64,000 bases of DNA from Physcomitrium patens (lineage: Eukaryota; Streptophyta; Bryopsida; Funariales; Funariaceae): NCBI RefSeq assembly GCF_000002425.4, contig NC_037265.1:850835-914834 (forward strand). The letters run 5' to 3'. Of this stretch, positions 1 through 11,946 are shown piece after piece. The notes under the pieces were generated by a model, which made no database searches, had not been told where the DNA came from, and saw nothing but the letters and a program-made list of their open reading frames with translations. A program made the position numbers and the translations under genes. Position 1 is the first letter of the stretch; every line of letters starts with the position of its first letter.

Positions 1-93
1 GACATTGCAGGCGCCTGTGGCCAGCTTGTGATATCGCAGTCAGTAAAACAATCACCCAAACTAACCGATATAGAGGATATGTGTTCATCATGA
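1..93 (+). CDS. C-terminal end of RlmN/Cfr-like radical-SAM RNA methyltransferase (partial)
   Basis: Frame 1 is open from the window edge to a TGA at 91-93 and encodes 30 residues beginning DIAGACGQL. Bacterial RlmN proteins end with a very similar D-I-x-x-A-C-G-Q-L segment, whose Cys carries the methyl group in the radical-SAM methylation of 23S rRNA/tRNA adenine; here that Cys is TGT at 16-18. Plants carry RlmN/Cfr-family homologues, so I read this as the last coding exon of such a gene, with a short serine-rich tail. The radical-SAM CxxxCxxC motif would lie left of the window. The downstream untranslated stretch with AATAAA supports a gene end here. The identification rests on nine residues, so it is moderate. 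Confidence 0.55.
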   Translation, partial: DIAGACGQLVISQSVKQSPKLTDIEDMCSS

Positions 94-660
94 CACGGAG
101 GTCAAAACGACTCTCGTTTGTGTCACGTGTTCCATGTCGGGGATCATCCAGGTTGCAGCACCGGATCAAATGGCGGCGACCTAGTGTAGTCCTGTCTCCT
201 TGTCCGATTTCTCAACCTCATTGGTTTTCTATTGTTCAGTTTCTAGTAACAAGCAGTCACTGCGAAGAAAGAATCTGGTTGGAATTGCTGTGGTAAGGTT
301 GATCAGTTTGGAACAGGTTGTTTTTTTTTAATCTCTCAACAATCCAAAATTTCATAATGGTCAATCTCTAGCAGAATGGTTAGTGATTTGTCTTGCATTG
401 GTTGCATGTCCAGGTCAAGCATTAGAAACTGCCTCCTATATCTCGGCCTATATCTCGGCCTTGCCATGAATAATGTGGAGTGCTTGTAATCTTGTCAAGT
501 CCAATGAAGACATTTTTATTGGTGCTAGTGAGTTGGCTGATTGACTTAAGCTTGTAAATTTGAATGTTGGTAGTGTTAGACTTCGTGTTTGAATGTTGCT
601 ATTAGTGATGTTAAACCCACTGTCAATAAAATATAATTGCTATTTCTATCAAAATAATGG
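94..660 (+). other. Probable 3' UTR with AATAAA poly(A) signal
   Basis: This stretch follows the stop codon of the methyltransferase fragment. Its base composition is closer to genic than the repeats further right, it has no long in-frame continuation, and it contains AATAAA at 625-630, with a second AATAAA at 765-770. The extent of the transcript is inferred. Confidence 0.4.
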
Positions 661-1789
661 TTAACCATTTTCTGATTTTCTGTTTGTTTGTTTGTTTGTT
701 TTGTTTTGTTTTTTGTCATGTCCCTTTTGTCACTTCTTTTTCGTGATTTGTCTCCAATTTCCTTTCAATAAAAAGTAGTTTTCTTTTTCTTGTTTCTACC
801 TTGGTAACTAACTTCTTATTCTCAACTTCTCTACAATATGTCATGTTTATGTAAAGTGACCCAACACACTAATTTTGCCCACTCTTCCTTCAAGCTCTTC
901 TATTACAATCCTTTGTAAGTATTTTGTTTTCAATCCTTCTTTTTCACTTGTGAATTTAGCACATCATTTAGTACAAAATTGAAGGATTGGTGAGAGAGAG
1001 TGAATCCTTATGCAACTTGGGAGCAAAAGAAAATAAAAATATGTGGGCCAATTTTTTATTTATTTGTTTATTAATAGGTAGTTATATTTAAGGTTATAAA
1101 ATTAATTACTTTCTATATTTTTATGTAAGAATATATATATATATATATATATATCTATAGGTACACATTTTATTTACATATTTTATTTTAATATCCCTAA
1201 ATTTTCAAATTTTCTAATATTTGTAGAAAATTCCAACTATTATGGCATCTCTTACCAAATTTTAAAATTTTTAAAATTAAATTAAACCTTTATTATCTAA
1301 AAATAGATGTTGCATTCAAAATATTAAATTAAATGTGTATTATAACAAAATATAGTTATTTAGAATTATACATGATATTGAAATTGATCCCAAATTAAAT
1401 AATTGTACATCTGATATTATAAGTTTTAAAATGTTGAAGTCCATACAAAATACTTCTATTTTATGAATTTAAAGAATTTATGTTATTTTAAAACTTAATA
1501 TATCCAAAAGGATGTGGAATCAAATTAATGAATTTATGAGCAATTTAAAAAAACTTTGTTGTAAAGAAGAGTCTCTTTAAATTACACCAAATCCATAGCC
1601 ATAACATGAACACTTTTGAAAACAAATAGAATTAACAAAACCAAAATATAAAATATTCTTTAATTAAAGAATCTCACTTATAAAAAATATAATAATCACA
1701 TAAAATCTAAAAATTTTACATACAAAATTCTTCTTAATTATTATGACTATATTGTTAATTTAATTACACCCACACTATGAGTGTTTTTT
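661..1789. other. AT-rich spacer, nothing recognised
   Basis: T-rich, then A/T-rich sequence with short homopolymers and an (AT)n run at about 1131-1154. No coding signal or retroelement motif could be identified. Confidence 0.5.
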
Positions 1790-2727
1790 TCTCCCTTCAC
1801 TTTAGGATTTCTTAGGAATTATTTTAAGATTTATTGTGGATTTCTTTTGAATTTCTTTAAGATTTATTATTATTATTATTATTTTTTAAAATTTCTTTAA
1901 AGTTTCTTTTGAATTTGATTAAAGCTTGCTTAGCATTGTTAAAGTTTAATTAGAATTTATTTAATATTATATAAAAGCTAGGATTTTGTTGTTGCAATTT
2001 CCATTCTACCTTCTACAACCAATTGCCCAGTGCATTCTTGAGCAAGACTTCATGTAATACAAGAAGAATGCAGTTTGAAAATATCTAGGTTTTAGTATAA
2101 GAAGATATTAAAAGTTGGCACTTTGGAATTCAATAGGATTTCTATGATATCTCAAGATCTATGAGTTGGATCAAGGTAAAATTTGGCATGTTTGTAGAAA
2201 ACTTTAAGATCAAGCTATATATCGATTTTGAATTGAAGTTAATAGTTAAAGAAGGAAAAATCGCTACTAGAACATTTGCATCAACTTTCAAGTTGGTAAC
2301 CAAGTGACATTAGTGCGGTTTTTGGTCTTTTTCTTCACTATATATAAATTGGATAGCATTGAATTTTTCTGAGCATGTAAAAGACTTATAGTGGCATTTG
2401 TATACCAAAATTTGCACCAAGTGGATGGTCAAATTAGGAGTTATAGCTTATTGAAACTCATTGACTAGCGTTAGGGCTTACAAAGAAAAATCAAAATTGC
2501 CTAATTATGAAAGTAATAAGGCAATTGGAATTTGTGCATAATTGAGGTTATTAAGAAGAATATTTTTGAGCACTTTGTATTGGCTTTAAGCACTTTTGAA
2601 TTAAAATTAAAATTACTTTGTATTTAGATAGCTAAAACCTATTAGGATTTCTTGGATATTTGTAAAATATAACTTTATCTTTCATAACCAGGTGCCCAAT
2701 ATATTTCCAAATAAGACAAGACTTATT
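1790..2727 (+). mobile_element. Family B LTR remnants (plus orientation)
   Basis: Two segments resemble the 3' end of the family B solo LTR at 13427-14991: about 1985-2060 (a CAACC..TGCCCAGTGCATTC-like stretch, then CATGTAATAC) and about 2680-2727 (AACCAGGTGCCCAATA, ending TTATTACAACA). The stretch before them carries the same degenerate TTTATTTAGGATTT-like rhythm. The 5' border cannot be placed, and the second piece may be an insertion into the adjacent family A LTR. Confidence 0.4.
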
Positions 2728-3054
2728 ACAACAACATATTGGTAGCTTGTGAAATAAGCTAATTATATAGCATACATATAGAAAACTTACCTTACAAATT
2801 AAGGCATGTGTGTTGTAAAGTCAATGCATGTTGAAGGCTTTTTAGAATATTATCTTATAACTCATAGTTAGATAATGTATATGGAGATAAAAAAAAAGCC
2901 TTGTTCACTCTTATTAATACCTTTCTAGTCGTCTTGAATTTGGCAATAGCTATTCTAATTTAATATATTATCAACTTTGAGTGATTTTCTAGTCTTTTTG
3001 AGCGATATAAGAGTGTATTAAGTTTTTTTTTTTTTAAGATTCATGTCCTTAATA
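2728..3054 (+). repeat. Family A LTR fragment, 5' truncated
   Basis: It aligns to the 3' 60% of the family A LTR (compare 7830-8183). It carries the TAGCTTGT/ATAAGCTA dyad near 2743-2762, the block ending GGCATGTGTG..GTAAAGTCAATGCATG, a TATA-like stretch, ACTCTTATTAA at the predicted transcription start and the terminal CATGTCCTTAATA (from CTTGACA). The first ~200 bp of the LTR are missing, apparently cut off by the family B LTR to its left. Confidence 0.65.
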
Positions 3055-3152
3055 TATATATGTATGTGACATTACTATCCTTCTATAAATAAATTTAACT
3101 AGGAGTAATAATTATATATTATAAAATTTTAAGACATATCAAATTATATTTG

Positions 3153-3205
<53 letters not shown>

Positions 3206-5532
3206 AAAGTAATTGATAGGTCTTGATAGGTCTTCATAGTATGCCATATTAGGGCAAGAAGACCATCCTAAAAATTGATCATTAATAAAGCCTTTGTAAC
3301 TCTCTTCAAATGAAATATTTATACTATCATTGGAGATGATTCTTATCTCTAATAGTATCACCAAATATTGGAAGATTCTTCCAAGGTTGTAATATCAACT
3401 ACATTATATTTTTCTATCTCTTTAAAAAAGAATATGCTATTTTTGAGGATCTTCATCTATATAATGTTGTCTTGAAGATAGTAACAATTATAACATCTCA
3501 TTTAAAAATTCAATAAATGATAGCTCTTCAATTGAATGTATTGATTATTTATTCTCCATCTCTATAGTACTAGAAATATGTAGAAACTACAAACAAAGAT
3601 AGAAGAAAAAATGTAATTTTTTTGAACTTTATTTTTTTATAAAAAAGATTTGATATTTTTTATCCTAATATTGGTGGATGTTATCAATAAAAAGCATCAA
3701 TCTTCATAGTTAGATTAGTAAGATTCTTCAATGGCTTCTATGTGTATTTATTAATATCATATCTAAATCAATGAAGAAGATATTTCAACCTATTTTGGCT
3801 CAACTTTGAATCAAAGACTTCTTTGACGTCAAACACCTAATTATTATTTATTTCTATAAAAATAGATAATATTTATCTTTTTTTTGATGTATCTATTATT
3901 TAATATAATTCAAAAATAGACTTATAGAATATAAAATAAATCTTTATAGATTTTAATAAGTATAATCAATAAGAAATTCAATTCATGTATTCACAAATAG
4001 AAAATGATCTGTAATAATTCAACTTATCAAAAAGATAAAAAGTCTTAATATTACAATAAAGTAATTATATCTCATTATCAATGTAGAATTAAAGCTGTTC
4101 CTTGTAATTGGCATTTGTGTTGATTTTTTGTCATTCTTAAGCATTTTTTAGTTGTGTCTTTATTTTTACATGTAGCTCTAATAAATAAAATTTTAAATTT
4201 TTTATTGTAGGATTATCAACTTTTAAAAAATTAAAAGTATCAAATTATAGATGATAACTATAATTAATAAAAAAAATTCATTAGATAGATGAATGTTTTA
4301 TATTATTATAAATAAATTTTACTAATGGCAAAAGAATTGTCTTATCATCTTGCTAATAGTTGATAGTACACCTCAAATATTGCTCCAAAACTTGATTTAG
4401 CTATTTTATTTACTTATTAGTTTGAAGATAGTAGGTGATAGATAGTTTTATATCTACTTTTATAATCTTAAAAAGATTTTTCTAAAATCTTAATATAATT
4501 GAGTACCTTTATCTAATATAATATTCGTTAGTAATTTGTAATAACACTTAATATTATTTAAGAAAAACTTAGGTGTTTCTTTACATACAATAAATTTTAT
4601 ATATGATTTAAAATATGCCATTTAAATAGAACAAACTAATATCATAAATAAAATCATAAGAATCTAAGACCAGAAGATCTATAATAAAATCTATAGAAAT
4701 AAAAGATTATGGTTGTTTTGAAATATATAATAGCTGAAGAAGATCATAAGATCAATGATGAAGAGTTTTTGATTTTGAACAAACATTACATGATTGTACA
4801 AAGTCTTTAACTGCCTTGTACATTTGACTTGACAAAAAATCTCTAGCTATTAGCTCCAAAGTCTTGTTGTATCCAAAATGTCCTCCAATTTAGATGTTAT
4901 GACAAGCTAAAAGAACATGTAATTATACTTCATCTTTTGAAATATATAATTATTTCTTAAAATAGAATAGATTATTCTTAAATTCAAACTTAAACGTATC
5001 ATGAGACTTAGAAAAATTATTCTTAATATTATAATCACAAAAATTAAAGATTATATTTAATTAAAATTTCTCAAGAAATGTTTAATCAAAAACCAATGTT
5101 GATTTAATTGTTCAAAGATAAAAATGCTTTAGCTTCAAGAAAGTTATTATTTATTAATTAAAAATTTTATTTTTTTGATATAAGATAAAAATATCTAGAA
5201 TGGGCATCTAACAAATCTTGTTATTTTTATAGTTGATATTTGATCTTCAAATCAATTCTTAATAAAGATGTGTTGTAGTTGACTTAGCAAAGATTCAAAA
5301 TATGTATTAATATGAAATACTTGAGGTTCTTATGATTTATATACATAGTGATTTGTTTAGAAGCGCCTTCTAGAAAATAATGCAATTCTTGAAATAAATC
5401 CACAATTATAAGTTCTTTATTTTAGATCTTATAATTAATATTATTTAATAAAAATATTTTAGAATAAAAAGCTATTAGATGGAGATTTTTATTTGTTCTT
5501 ATTCGTAATAATATAGTGTCTAAAGCATGGTT

Positions 5533-5578
<46 letters not shown>

Positions 5579-5874
5579 CCTTAGAAAAGTCAATGTGATA
5601 TAAGATTGATGCAAAAATATAATTCATTTTCAGAGCTTCAAAAGATACTTTAGCTTCTTTATTTTACTCAAGCTTGCCTTTACATGTTAAAAGTATAGAA
5701 AGAGCCACATATTAAAAAAAAATACTTCATAAGGATCCAATTGTAATTGGAAAATCCTAAAAAATATTGCATATTTCTTATTGGTTTTGAGACCTTCTAA
5801 TCTAAAATAATTTGGACCTTTATAAGATCCATTATAAGGCCATCATTAGGAATGATGTATTCTGAGAAGTTGTA
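3055..5874 (-). mobile_element. Decayed family A element fragment (LTR edge, 3' ORF, integrase, RNase H, part of RT)
   Basis: Read on the minus strand this is colinear with 58580-61345 of the young family A copy. GTGACATTACTATCCTTCTA at 3067-3086 matches the LTR/polypurine junction of the young copy. About 3210-3545 is the extra 3' ORF (an ILLE..SYKG..NDQ block can be read). About 4190-4330 matches integrase, 5290-5360 RNase H, and 5570-5870 the region up to the RT thumb. Similarity stops at about 5874, just where sequence beginning TGTAAATCACC starts. Numerous stops and two (AT)n expansions (about 3157-3201 and 5538-5573) show that it is dead. The 5' part of perhaps the same element reappears at 18790-19430. 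Confidence 0.7.
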
Positions 5875-7630
5875 AATCACCAAATATAATCACAAGTGAT
5901 TTTAGAATAAAAGAATATAATTAGAATGCAAAGTGGAATTATTAAATAAAAGATTAGATGAAAAAAGACTAGATATAATCAAAATAGGATTAGTATAGAA
6001 AATCTAATAGAAATTTTTAAATAAAAAGTATCTTAAAAAGTATTAATTGAATATCTTTTTAGTATCTTAAGAATATCTAAAAAGAATATAGAATATTCAA
6101 AATTCTATTATTAAATAACTATATATAATATAAATATATCTTAGATATGTAGTAAATATAGTAGTAGATTTTGTATGAATACGGATATATATACAACATA
6201 TTATAGTATTGATATAATATTTTTGTAATATTAGATAAAATATATAAAATATAAAATATAATATAATATATAATAAAAGATATAATATAATATGTCCAAT
6301 AATACATGGTATAGAGACAACTATATATAAATATTATCAAAATATAATTGAAGTAGGATTGATGTACCATAATAAGTTTAGGCAATTATATATCAAATGA
6401 CAATCATATATTGGTGGTCGGATAAAATAGATTTTTAATTAGAATTTTGAACCAAGTATAGGAGATCCGACCACCATCAGGCGGCTAGTATAAGGAGTCA
6501 CCTCCTTAATCAAAGTTTTTTTTTTTTTTTTTTTTTTTTTTTTCTAATTTTTTTTTTCAAGTTTAAGCTTCAAGCACTTTGGAGATTTTTTTCAGCTTCT
6601 ATGCTTTCTTCTATATCGTAGCTATAGCATACTATGCTAAAAAAACATTTGTATTGGCTATTTTTTTCTATTCTTCTTTGATGTGGATTGATGTTGTGGA
6701 ATAGAAGATGAGCATTGATTTTTTTTCTTTTGTTGCAAAGCAACAATAGATTGTGGTGTTTATTCTATGCTATAATACAACAATCACCTAAGCATGTGGC
6801 ATTATTGTGCTCATTATATAATTGAAAGTAGTTACTTAAGTGATTGAATAGTGGTATCTCTTGCTAGGTTGGTGCAGTGGCATTTATAATGGAAGAAGTT
6901 ATGATTCATTAAATAGCTCTAATATACTCAGGTTTTGTTTTTTTTGTAGTTTAATTTGCAACAAGTATATATAAGACTAGAGTTACAATTAGGCAACAAG
7001 GCTATTGTCGTTGTCATTGATTTTACAAGAAGAACTACTCATTGTATCTAGGGACAACAAGACACATGATCAATTGTGGCAATTTGTAGAAGTCAAAAGG
7101 ACTAAATTACTTGACTTTCTAGGACTTAAATTTTAGAATGTACTATTGCTAATTTTTTTTATAGACTGGATCACTATTTATTCATCTATCATGTTATTAT
7201 TTTAAAAGTAAGAATTGGCATCATTAATGCATGTAAATTATTGAAATAAGTGAATTAAACTTGACATTAACTTCTAGATTTATAATAAATCATATCATAA
7301 ATTGGTGGTCTAATCGACTAAGATAGATTATACCATGTGACAATTGAATCATAGAATGTGTCTTTTACAAGAATAAGCATAGAATAGAAAGGAAGTGAGA
7401 CTTGTTTGATCTTAATTTTCTTGTTGAATTTATTACATTGTGAAGTCGTAAACTTACTACAAAGTTAAATTGAATAATTTTTGTCATAATTTTTTTTGGT
7501 TTTTTATAAATTTTCTAAATTATTGCAAGTATTATAAAAAAAAGATATGAACTTGTTACATTGTCATATTATGTTGTAATTGGTATTTCTACTCAATTAA
7601 ATTAGATAGACATTTTACTTTATAAGTTGA
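5875..7630. other. AT-rich spacer with poly-T tract, unassigned
   Basis: Between the family A fragment and the target-site duplication of the next element. It contains strongly A/T sequence to about 6390, a short GC-richer stretch around 6460-6510 with an AAGGAG/CTCCTT dyad, a ~28-nt poly-T at about 6515-6543, and unassigned sequence after that. ATTGGTGGTC occurs twice (about 6408 and 7300), hinting at repeat-derived DNA. No coding region could be supported. Confidence 0.4.
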
Positions 7631-7635
7631 ATATA

Positions 7636-8183
7636 TGTCATGGACATACATATGTAAACCAATAATTATCTATATGATTTAGATAAAAGTAAGTAAAAGT
7701 AGATTGATTCCATAATATCTTCTATAAAAGCTTTGTAGAAGCTTTATGGACACTGCTTTGACTTTATAAGTATCTTTAATTGATTTTTTTAGGTTAAAAC
7801 ATGGTCAATAAGTTTGCCTTGTGCCACACATGTTGATAGCTTGTAAAACAAGCTAATTATGTGGCCCACATATAGAAAACTTGCCTTGTAAGCTAAGGCA
7901 TGTGTTCTGCAAAGTCAACACATATTAGAGGTCCTATAGAACATCGCCACGTAGCTCCTAATTAGATAATATATACAAAGGCAAGAGTGAAGCCCTCTTT
8001 ACTCTTATCAACTCTTTTCTTGCTTCTAGTCTAGATTTAAGAGTCTCTAATTTTCTTGTCTTTTGGCAATAGCCATTCTAATTTCTTTTTAATATATATA
8101 CTATTTTATTGCTATTTTGTCACTTTTCTTTTAATACAAAATTTTTAGGTTTATGCATCTTCTTCTAGTTCATGTCCTTGGTA
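7636..8183 (+). repeat. 5' LTR of old family A element
   Basis: 548 bp, beginning TGTCATGGAC and ending CATGTCCTTGGTA (from ...CTTGACA). A TATA box (TATATAC from 7970) lies 31 nt upstream of ACTCTTATCAA (8001-8011), the predicted transcript start; one G-to-A change separates it from the consensus ACTCTTGTCAA. The dyad TAGCTTGT-AAA-ACAAGCTA is at 7837-7855. Confidence 0.85.
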
Positions 8184-8185
8184 GA

Positions 8186-8196
8186 TTGACAAGAGT
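8186..8196 (+). promoter_or_regulatory. Primer-binding site complementary to the element's own 5' RNA end (old copy)
   Basis: TTGACAAGAGT lies 2 nt after the 5' LTR end. It is the exact reverse complement of ACTCTTGTCAA, present intact in the 3' LTR of this element (17862-17872) at the predicted transcription start. No TGG-initial site complementary to a tRNA 3' end occurs next to the LTR. This is the arrangement known for self-priming Tf1/sushi elements; function is inferred. Confidence 0.7.
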
Positions 8197-8816
8197 ATAC
8201 TTACAATATTAGAGTTTTTTTTTTTTTTTTTTTTTTTTTTCTTTTCTTGATTAAGAGTAGATTTTTCATTTTTTTTATAAGACATAAGCATATTAGAAGT
8301 TGCGGATTATCCTCTTTTAAACTAATATTGTTCTTAATATCTTTTTTTTTATTTTTAAGTCCCCTTTTCTACTTATCTTGAGTTATATTAAACATTTATT
8401 TTTAAAATATTATCATAGAAGAGCTTGTTGAAATAAAAAGTGCAATGACAAAAATGTAAAAGAAATTGAAGGAGTTAATGCTTGCGATGCATCAATTTAG
8501 TTTACCACCACAAAGAGTAAGAAGAATGGCAGGAAGTGATGATATAAATATGATTGAAGTTGTTTCAACATCTGTACCCAATCATGTCCCTTTTCTTACG
8601 GTGGAACATCCTTCCAGTACTAGAGAACCAAGAATTGCCTTGCTTGAGAGGTTTGATGGCACAAGATTAAATTTTTGAGGATTTATCAACCAATTATAAC
8701 TTATGATTGAACTTCAATTCCAAAGCTATTCAATTTTAGGATCATAAGTTAAATTCATTAGTACATTTCTTTCAAGTTCAGCATTATCATGATTTTCATC
8801 TTTATTTAAATAACGA

Positions 8817-8973
8817 TGTCGTACTGTAAATGCTTACAGTATGTAAAAATTAGCTAAAACATATTATATGTTGATAAATCTAGATGTGTGTTAGAGTGTC
8901 TAGTAGATTAAATTAAAAGGATTTGGTATAAGAAACTTTACTTTGTTTCTTTACTTCTTTTGATTTTGATATT

Positions 8974-9017
<44 letters not shown>

Positions 9018-10101
9018 GGACCTAAATGTTTAGTATGAAGCCTTGGAAGAAGGTGGAAACCTAAGGATGAAAATCTAAACTAGTAGGAGGCTAATTGAAA
9101 GGGATGAAAGTAAGGCATGGTCGGATGAAGGCAAGGAATGGAGAACTTCATCCCTATTGGTCGAATATCATACCCAATAGGCTTCAAGGAGGCTGCCCGA
9201 GGCCTTATGAGGGATTAGGGTTCCTCTTTTGAAGGCATTCGGAGATTAGAAGCTAGGGTTGTAAAGTTTAGGGTTTGGAGAACAATTTGTATACAAAAAT
9301 TAGAGGATTTGGAGTTAGGATGAAAAAGTTATAACCATTTGAAGTTAAGGTGTTTATTTAACACATACTGTTACTCTTTTGAGAGTACAAGCAGTTTTAC
9401 AGCAGCTTTTGAAGATTGGAAGGTGCGACTGGAACGGCGATTTCAAGGCCTACATCTTTTACAAAGGAATTATTGCTTTTGGAGTTCATATAAAGGAGTT
9501 GTAAGGAGTTGAAAGCGATGCTTTCAAATCAAAAGCAGTAAGTAAGCGGATTTGTTTGTAGTAATGGTTGAAACCATAACTTGAGTTTTCGAACGAATTT
9601 TTGGCTCAAACTTTTTGGAGAATGTAAAATTTTGTGCTAAGAAGCTATATATACAAATTTCGTGGCATTTGATCTTATATTTTGTGAGATATGAAGAAAA
9701 TTGCATGTAGATGTATAAAGACAAGAGTTTGAAGCGAATGTTAGGGATTTCAAGATATCTCAAGATTTGTAATGAATTTGCGGTTGAAAATTGTTGTAGA
9801 AGTTAATAAGAATAAATTAGTACCTCATGTAAAATTTGAGTTTGTTTGGACGGTCGGATTTAGAGATATGAGGTGTTGAAGTTCAAGAAAATCTCCACAT
9901 AAAAATAAATAAGGATTTAGAAGATTTTATCATATTTTGGAAGTTGTGGATTACTTGAGGATTGTGTATTTGGTGTAATTACTCAAAAAGAGGAAAATTA
10001 TATATAAACTTAGGGCTTCCCTTATTTTCAAGCTTGATTGAATAATTAGTGACAACCAGAAGCCCAGCATTTTTTTGAGGCAAACTCTCTCTACTCTGAC
10101 A
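8817..10101 (+). repeat. Family C solo LTR inserted in gag
   Basis: 1285 bp, from TGTCGTACTG to CTACTCTGACA. It is flanked by ACGA (8813-8816) and ATGA (10102-10105), a 4-bp target duplication with one C-to-T difference. The gag sequence is continuous across the insertion when compared with the young copy. Near its start is the dyad CTGTAA-ATGC-TTACAG. An (AT)n tract lies at about 8979-9010. Confidence 0.85.
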
Positions 10102-10570
10102 ATGAGATCTAATATTAGATAATTTAGAGGCTTTTATAACAAAGTTTTGATCCATTTATGGAAAAAATGATGTAACTTGTGTTGCAACCAATAAGATCCA
10201 TATTTTATGAGAAAATAATCGATCTGTAACATTATATGTTTTAAAATTTTGACAATTTGCAACCGATATCAAGTGGAATGATGCTGCACTTATTAGCCAA
10301 TTTTTCTATGAATTATAATATGATGTAAAGAAATTGATGCTCAACTTATTTGATCTTTAAACATTGAGTCAAGCAATTGACTTTGCTGTGAAGTGTAACA
10401 ATCAACTTTTTGAATTTCAATCTGAAAATTAGAGAAGTGGGCCTCAACATTATTATAATTCAATGGCAACACCAATGTCTCTTCAACACATAAATTTAGA
10501 AGTAGAGGATATACAAATTGATATGATATGTTTCAAACTTCTTACTTAGCAAAAAAAGGCTTGTCGCCAT

Positions 10571-11822
10571 TGTTATACGATAAATACTTGTAATATGTAA
10601 AAATTAGTTAGAACATATAATATATTCATAAATCTTGGTGTATGTTAGAATGGTCAATAGATTAATTTAAAGAAAGTGGATTTAAGAAACTTTATTTTGA
10701 ATTTTATCTTTTTTGATTATAACATTTAAAAAAATTGTAAGACCTAAATATTTAGTATAAAGCCTTGAGAAGAGATTAGAGCCTAAAGAAGAAAATCTTA
10801 ACAAGTAGGAGGCTTATTTGGAGGGATGAAAGCAAGGCATGGTTGGATGAAGGCAAGGAATGGAGATCTTCATCCCTATTGTTCGAATGTCATGTCCAAT
10901 GGGCTTCAAGGAGGCTGCCTGAGGCCTTATTAGGAATTAGGATTTTACTTTCGGAGGCATTCGAGCTTTGGAGGCTAAGATCAGCAAGTTCAGGATTTTG
11001 TATATAATTTGGATGAAGAGTTTGTGTGATTTGGAGTTTTTGTGAAGGAGATATAGGTGTTCAAAGTTAAGGTGTTAAATTTGTACCTTTTGTCACTCTT
11101 TGAAGGATAACATATGCGTACAAAAAGAAATGAAAGATTAGCAAGTAGAGTTGGAAAGAACACTTTCTTGGCTATATTTTATATATACTATTTGATAAAT
11201 TCCAAGTGTAAATGAAGGAGTTATAGGATATTGAAGACAGTACATGTAATTCAAAGGTAGTAAGTGAGTCATTTTATTGATAGTAATGGTTGGAGCCATA
11301 TCATGAGTTTTTGGATGAATTTTTAGTTCAAATTTTTTTTAAGTGTGAGTTATTAGGTTGAAAAGCTATAGATCAAAGTTTCATGGTATTTGAGTACTTA
11401 TTTTGTAAGATATAATGAGAATAGCACGTAGGTATATGTAAGCTAGGATTTAAAGCTACTATTAGGATTTTGGTGATATTTCAAGATTTGTAACGAATTT
11501 GCAATTGAATTTTTTTGTAGTAGTTTTTGAAAGTATAGCAGTACTTCATGTAAAATTTAGGATTTTTTAAATGGTCCAATAGTGAGATATAAACTATTGA
11601 AGTTTGAAAAATATTTTTCATAAGGATATAAAAGGTTTTAAGATACTTTATGATATATTTGGATGTTTTCTTGGTACTTGGGCTTATGTATTGATGTAAT
11701 TATCCTAAAAAGAAAAATATTATATATATAAATTTGGTAATTTATATCTTAGACTTGATTGAGTATTTAGTGGCAACTAGATGACTAGCGCTTTCTTCAT
11801 ACAAACTCTTTCTATCCCAACA
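10571..11822 (+). repeat. Second family C solo LTR inserted in gag
   Basis: 1252 bp, from TGTTATACGA to TATCCCAACA, colinear with the LTR at 8817-10101. Flanks are CCAT (10567-10570) and CCGT (11823-11826), a degraded 4-bp duplication. The gag sequence of the host element resumes directly after it with AAGAAGGATTGTG. Many transitions relative to the first copy show independent decay. Confidence 0.85.
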
Positions 11823-11939
11823 CCGTTAAGAAGGATTGTGCTTATATTATGGAGAATCTAAGCACACTGCTCAATATCATTCAAAGAAATGATGTAATTA
11901 TAAAGTGAGGAGCACAAATATAAAAAAAAATAATATATC

Positions 11940-11946
11940 AAAAAAC
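11940..11946 (+). promoter_or_regulatory. Canonical -1 ribosomal frameshift heptamer at gag/pol junction
   Basis: A AAA AAC is in the gag frame (A | AAA | AAC), followed by GAG TCT GTC CAG CTA CAA TAG. The protease/RT frame is -1 relative to gag. This fits the X XXY YYZ rule for -1 frameshifting. A downstream stimulatory structure was not established. Confidence 0.6.

Noticed and set aside
81..296. 71-codon plus-strand frame at the left edge
   Set aside because: It overlaps the end of the methyltransferase frame in another phase and the probable 3' UTR; no family resemblance.
6119..6385. 88-codon Tyr/Ile-rich minus-strand frame
   Set aside because: Low-complexity translation of A/T-only sequence.
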